A DNA stretch of 64,000 nt from JAXGMQ01 sp964613055 (GTDB taxonomy: Bacteria > Caldisericota > Caldisericia > JAAYUI01). Of the stretch, positions 61,075 to 64,000 are shown in pieces; the first letter of the stretch is position 1; the number at the start of each line of letters is the position of its first letter. Where the stretch lies: the NCBI GenBank assembly GCA_964613055.1, contig CAZTGD010000007.1:1-64000 (forward strand). The letters are read 5' to 3'. The translations under genes were made by a program, and so were the position numbers. The notes below the pieces were generated by a model. The model searched no databases. It was not told the DNA's origin and saw nothing but the letters and a program-made list of their open reading frames with translations.

Positions 61075-62302
61075 TCCAGAAGTAGCAGACTCCCTTGAAC
61101 AGGAGCTCAATCGTCAACGCAACAATATCGAGTTGATTGCGTCAGAGAACTTCGTGAGTAAAGCCGTACTTGAAGCACTCGGTTCCATGGCAACCAACAA
61201 GTACGCTGAGGGATACCCAGGCAAGCGTTATTATGGGGGATGTGAGTTCCTTGATATAGCCGAAAGGCTAGCAATGAAACGAGCAAGGAAATTATTCGGG
61301 GCTGAATACGCCAACGTTCAACCACACTCTGGCGCTCAAGCCAACCTCGCAGGATACTTTGCCACACTTGAGCCCGGTGACACATTCATGGGAATGAAGC
61401 TCGATCACGGAGGTCATCTCACCCATGGGCACCCAATCACCATATCTGGCAGATGGTTTAAAGTAGTTCCTTATGGTGTGAATAAAGAAACAGAGATCCT
61501 CGACTATGACGAGATGGAGCAACTGGCTGTCGAGAACGAGCCCAAACTCATAGTTGCAGGAGCATCTGCTTACCCAAGATTTTTTGACTTTGAACGAATT
61601 GCAAAAATAGCAAAGAGCGTCGACGCGCTTCTAATGGTGGACATGGCGCACATCGCCGGTCTGGTTGCCGCGGGTATTCACCCATCCCCAGTTCCACACG
61701 CTGATATTGTTACAACAACCACCCACAAGACACTTCGAGGACCTCGAGGTGGGATGATTCTGTCAACGAAGAATATGCGCAAAGAAGTTCGAAAATCTGT
61801 ATTCCCCGGCATTCAGGGTGGTCCACTGATGCACGTTATCGCCGCCAAAGCAGTCTGCTTCATGGAAGCCCAGGGGGATGGTTTTAAGGCGTATCAGAAT
61901 CAAACAGTCAACAATGCTTCGGCTCTGGCCAAAGCGTTGTCTGCAAACGGTTTCAGGATAGTGTCTGGAGGAACAGACAACCATCTTATGTTAGTTGACC
62001 TGCGTCCCAAGGACATCGGTGGAAGCGAGATGGAGGACATGTGTGAATCAATCGGGATAACCATAAACAAAAATGCTATTCCCTTCGATCCTGCTCCACC
62101 AATGAATCCTTCAGGCATGAGACTGGGTACACCTTCACTTACAACCAGAGGCATGAAAGAAACTGAGATGGAGCAGATAGCAAGCATAATAAGCAGAGCA
62201 GTAGCCAACAGAAACGATGAAAAGGAACTCACCAATCTCAAACAAGAGGTCGCTGAACTGACGAGTCGTTTTCCACTCTATGAGGGTATGACCTATCTGT
62301 AA
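61052..62302 (+). CDS. glyA: Serine hydroxymethyltransferase
   Basis: 416 residues. The PLP lysine is in TTTTHKTLRGPRGG near 228, IELIASENF near 28 and KYAEGYPGKRYYGG near 52. It links serine, glycine and folate one-carbon units. SD GGAGG lies within rpiB. A FolT-like folate S component elsewhere in the window fits a folate-scavenging lifestyle. The stop shares 1 nt with the next ATG. Confidence 0.97.
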   Translation: MSGLNRIDPEVADSLEQELNRQRNNIELIASENFVSKAVLEALGSMATNKYAEGYPGKRYYGGCEFLDIAERLAMKRARKLFGAEYANVQPHSGAQANLAGYFATLEPGDTFMGMKLDHGGHLTHGHPITISGRWFKVVPYGVNKETEILDYDEMEQLAVENEPKLIVAGASAYPRFFDFERIAKIAKSVDALLMVDMAHIAGLVAAGIHPSPVPHADIVTTTTHKTLRGPRGGMILSTKNMRKEVRKSVFPGIQGGPLMHVIAAKAVCFMEAQGDGFKAYQNQTVNNASALAKALSANGFRIVSGGTDNHLMLVDLRPKDIGGSEMEDMCESIGITINKNAIPFDPAPPMNPSGMRLGTPSLTTRGMKETEMEQIASIISRAVANRNDEKELTNLKQEVAELTSRFPLYEGMTYL

Positions 62303-63255
62303 TGTCCAATTGGATTTTACCGATTGCATTTTCTTCGTCTGCACTCATCAGCATATTGACAACACCTTTCGTCTCGAGGATTGGTAAACGCTTTGAGATC
62401 ACTGATCAATCGCATGACAAGACACCATCAGGTCAAACCAAGATTACAGCCAAAACAACACCACGTACGGGTGGTATGGGTTTGTTTGTGTCCGTATTTA
62501 TACCGTTCTTCATTCTAACCGGTTTTAGCTGGCAATCGATTCAAATACTCACAGGTTGTCTGTTAATCACACTGTTGATGGTTGTAGATGATAAATACAG
62601 CTTGCCACCATGGATTAAATTCATTGCTCAGGTGGTTTCTGCTACCCCTCCTGTGCTTGCTGGCTTCAGGATCTCATATTTGACAAATGTATTTGGATCA
62701 GGATGGTTGTCTGTTGGTTGGCTCTCCATCCCTTTGACCTATCTCTGGATAATCATTTTAATGAATGCTGTTAACTTCATAGATGGATTGGATGGTTTGG
62801 CAAGCGGGATTACAATTATTGCTTGCATTACTGGAGCGATTGCGTCCCTATCAAGAGGTATGCTTGCACCAGCTATTTTACTTCTCTGTCTTGCTGGTGC
62901 CTGTGCAGGGTTCTTACCTTTCAATTTCCAACCCGCCAGTATCTTCTTAGGTGACAGCGGTTCTCACCTTATTGGTTATCTGATAGCCGTATCAGCCATC
63001 TGGGGCACAGCAAAGGCAACCACTGCCGTGGTGCTTCTTGTGTCAATCCTGACTTTATTTATACCGATGGCTGATGTCTTTTATTCCGCACTCAGAAGAA
63101 TATTCAAGCGTAAATCGCCTTTTGTTGGCGATATGGATAATCTTCATTACCAATTGATCAAAAAAGGCTGGTCTGTCAAAACAGTGGTCATTACCTTTTA
63201 CACTATAACTGCTGTTTTCTCAGCGCTTGCGCTATACATATTTGTATTGAGATAG
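62302..63255 (+). CDS. WecA/TagO-type undecaprenyl-phosphate GlcNAc-1-phosphate transferase
   Basis: 317 residues, about ten transmembrane helices. VVDDKYSLPPW near 93, NFIDGLDGLASG near 157 and FLGDSGSHLIGYL near 214 with the catalytic Asp conserved (unlike the mraY here). It lacks the HHH loop of MraY. It would start wall-polymer or teichoic-type linkage synthesis, upstream of the TagA and CsaB steps at 48.7-50.5 kb. Confidence 0.9.
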   Translation: MSNWILPIAFSSSALISILTTPFVSRIGKRFEITDQSHDKTPSGQTKITAKTTPRTGGMGLFVSVFIPFFILTGFSWQSIQILTGCLLITLLMVVDDKYSLPPWIKFIAQVVSATPPVLAGFRISYLTNVFGSGWLSVGWLSIPLTYLWIIILMNAVNFIDGLDGLASGITIIACITGAIASLSRGMLAPAILLLCLAGACAGFLPFNFQPASIFLGDSGSHLIGYLIAVSAIWGTAKATTAVVLLVSILTLFIPMADVFYSALRRIFKRKSPFVGDMDNLHYQLIKKGWSVKTVVITFYTITAVFSALALYIFVLR

Positions 63256-63264
63256 GGTGATTTG

Positions 63265-64000
63265 ATGAAGATAATGACAGTATTTGGAACAAGACCGGAA
63301 GCCATAAAGATGGCTCCACTTGTAAAGATATTTGAACAAGATCACAGGTTTGATGTAAAGGTCATTGTTACAGCCCAGCACAGAGAAATGCTCGATCAGG
63401 TCCTCAAGCTCTTTTCCATCAAACCTCACTATGACCTTGACATAATGAAGAAATCACAATCCCTAGGCCACGTTACAACAAGTGCTTTGATAGGTTTAGA
63501 AGAGATCATAACCAATGAGAAGCCTGATCTGGTTCTGGTTCATGGAGACACTACAACAACCTTTTCCGGAGCACTTGCTTCATTCTATTGCTCTACTCTA
63601 TGCGCTCATGTGGAGGCTGGTTTGAGAAGCGGTGATATGAATAACCCGTATCCAGAGGAGGCAAACAGAATCCTCACCGATCACCTCTGTCAATTCCATT
63701 TCGCTCCAACGGAATCAGCACAGACAAATCTGATTAATGAAGGTGTAAGCAAATCAAGCATTACAGTAACAGGTAACACTGTTGTCGATGCACTTTACTA
63801 TATAAGACGGATTAATGAAGACCTACAATTACCCGTCAATGTGGAGCCAGGAAAAAGAATAATAACGGTTACAATGCACCGCAGAGAGAGTTGGGGCAAA
63901 CCTCTCGAATCAGTATGCAGAGCGATTCTCCGTCTTCATACTGAGTTTGAGGATATTGAGATAATATTCCCATGGCATCTCAACCCCAGGGTAAGAGAGT
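63265..64000 (+). CDS. wecB: UDP-N-acetylglucosamine 2-epimerase (3' end outside window)
   Basis: The frame is open from the ATG at 63265 to the window end, at least 245 residues of about 370. GTRPEAIKMAP at 7-17, HGDTTTTFSG near 94, HVEAGLRSGD near 113 and MHRRESWG near 203 match the family. It makes UDP-ManNAc for the TagA-type transferase. It lies 9 bp after the WecA-type gene, so they form a pair. Confidence 0.95.
   Translation, partial: MKIMTVFGTRPEAIKMAPLVKIFEQDHRFDVKVIVTAQHREMLDQVLKLFSIKPHYDLDIMKKSQSLGHVTTSALIGLEEIITNEKPDLVLVHGDTTTTFSGALASFYCSTLCAHVEAGLRSGDMNNPYPEEANRILTDHLCQFHFAPTESAQTNLINEGVSKSSITVTGNTVVDALYYIRRINEDLQLPVNVEPGKRIITVTMHRRESWGKPLESVCRAILRLHTEFEDIEIIFPWHLNPRVRE

Noticed and set aside
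1..64000. CRISPR arrays, IS elements, prophage or plasmid signatures
   Set aside because: No spaced direct repeats, transposase motifs, phage structural genes or integrases were seen.

Overview
The window is a densely packed bacterial chromosome segment with moderately low GC by eye. It carries mostly housekeeping genes, with accessory blocks concentrated at the left end, around 22-24 kb, around 33.5-39 kb, at 45.7-50.5 kb and around 57.6-59.1 kb. I see no IS elements, prophage, CRISPR array or rRNA. Bacterial marks are the rimP-nusA-ylxR-infB-ylxP-rbfA-nrnA-truB-ribF cluster, the pyrR-controlled pyr operon, prfA-prmC, mraY, plsY and SD-led starts. The lineage cannot be fixed from sequence alone. 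ECF-type vitamin transporter subunits, stalk (copper-amine-oxidase-N-like) domains, CsaB and TagA-type cell-wall enzymes, methylmalonyl-CoA mutase/epimerase and butyrate kinase suggest an anaerobic fermenter, probably from a poorly sampled phylum. The exosortase is unexpected beside the Gram-positive-style wall-polymer genes.

Layout. 1-11.3 kb (minus): a probable four-gene operon with a near-consensus promoter. It runs from a giant pseudokinase/AAA/TPR/GAF protein to a membrane Ser/Thr kinase with PEGA domains, a secreted NHL-propeller/stalk protein and a gingipain-like C25 peptidase cut by the window edge. 11.6-19.8 kb (plus): the translation/ribosome-maturation operon. 19.8-22.5 kb: methylmalonyl-CoA mutase, its epimerase and a SecD-like anchored protein. 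22.5-24.2 kb (minus): an A+T-rich orphan OLD-family nuclease. 24.3-26.8 kb (minus): dusB, coaX and an ECF S component, probably for pantothenate. 27-27.7 kb: an AIM24-family gene. 27.8-33.6 kb: pyrR-pyrB-pyrC-pyrK-pyrD-pyrF-pyrE, starting from an apparently leaderless promoter and with a terminator between pyrR and pyrB.

33.6-39.1 kb (minus): a very large secreted subtilase with a C-terminal sorting-like tail, followed downstream by an exosortase-family gene and a small membrane protein, which together look like a dedicated sorting pair. 39.25-39.4 kb: tRNA-Glu and tRNA-Lys. 39.5-43.4 kb: prfA, prmC, trxB and an M24B peptidase. 43.5-45.7 kb: ferredoxin (minus), butyrate kinase and enoyl-CoA hydratase. 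45.7-50.5 kb: a DUF4388-type protein, a second NHL/stalk protein, TagA-type transferase and CsaB. 50.4-52.1 kb: frameshifted comF, a FolT-like ECF subunit and an HMA-domain protein. 52.1-57.5 kb: mraY (minus), M18 aminopeptidase, dut, a PilM-like protein, plsY and a TsaC/YrdC protein. 57.6-64 kb: a duplicated Cys-rich lipoprotein, aldehyde dehydrogenase, rpiB, glyA, a WecA/TagO-type transferase and a partial UDP-GlcNAc 2-epimerase.

How it fits together. The epimerase, WecA/TagO-like, TagA-like and CsaB enzymes could make a ManNAc-containing, pyruvylated wall polymer. The two NHL/stalk proteins, the kinase ectodomain, the C25 peptidase and the exosortase/subtilase pair point to an elaborate, signal-controlled cell surface. 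Several starts look non-canonical (AUA, CUG, UUG), comF has an A8 frameshift, and pyrR appears leaderless, so automated gene calls in this genome should be read with care.
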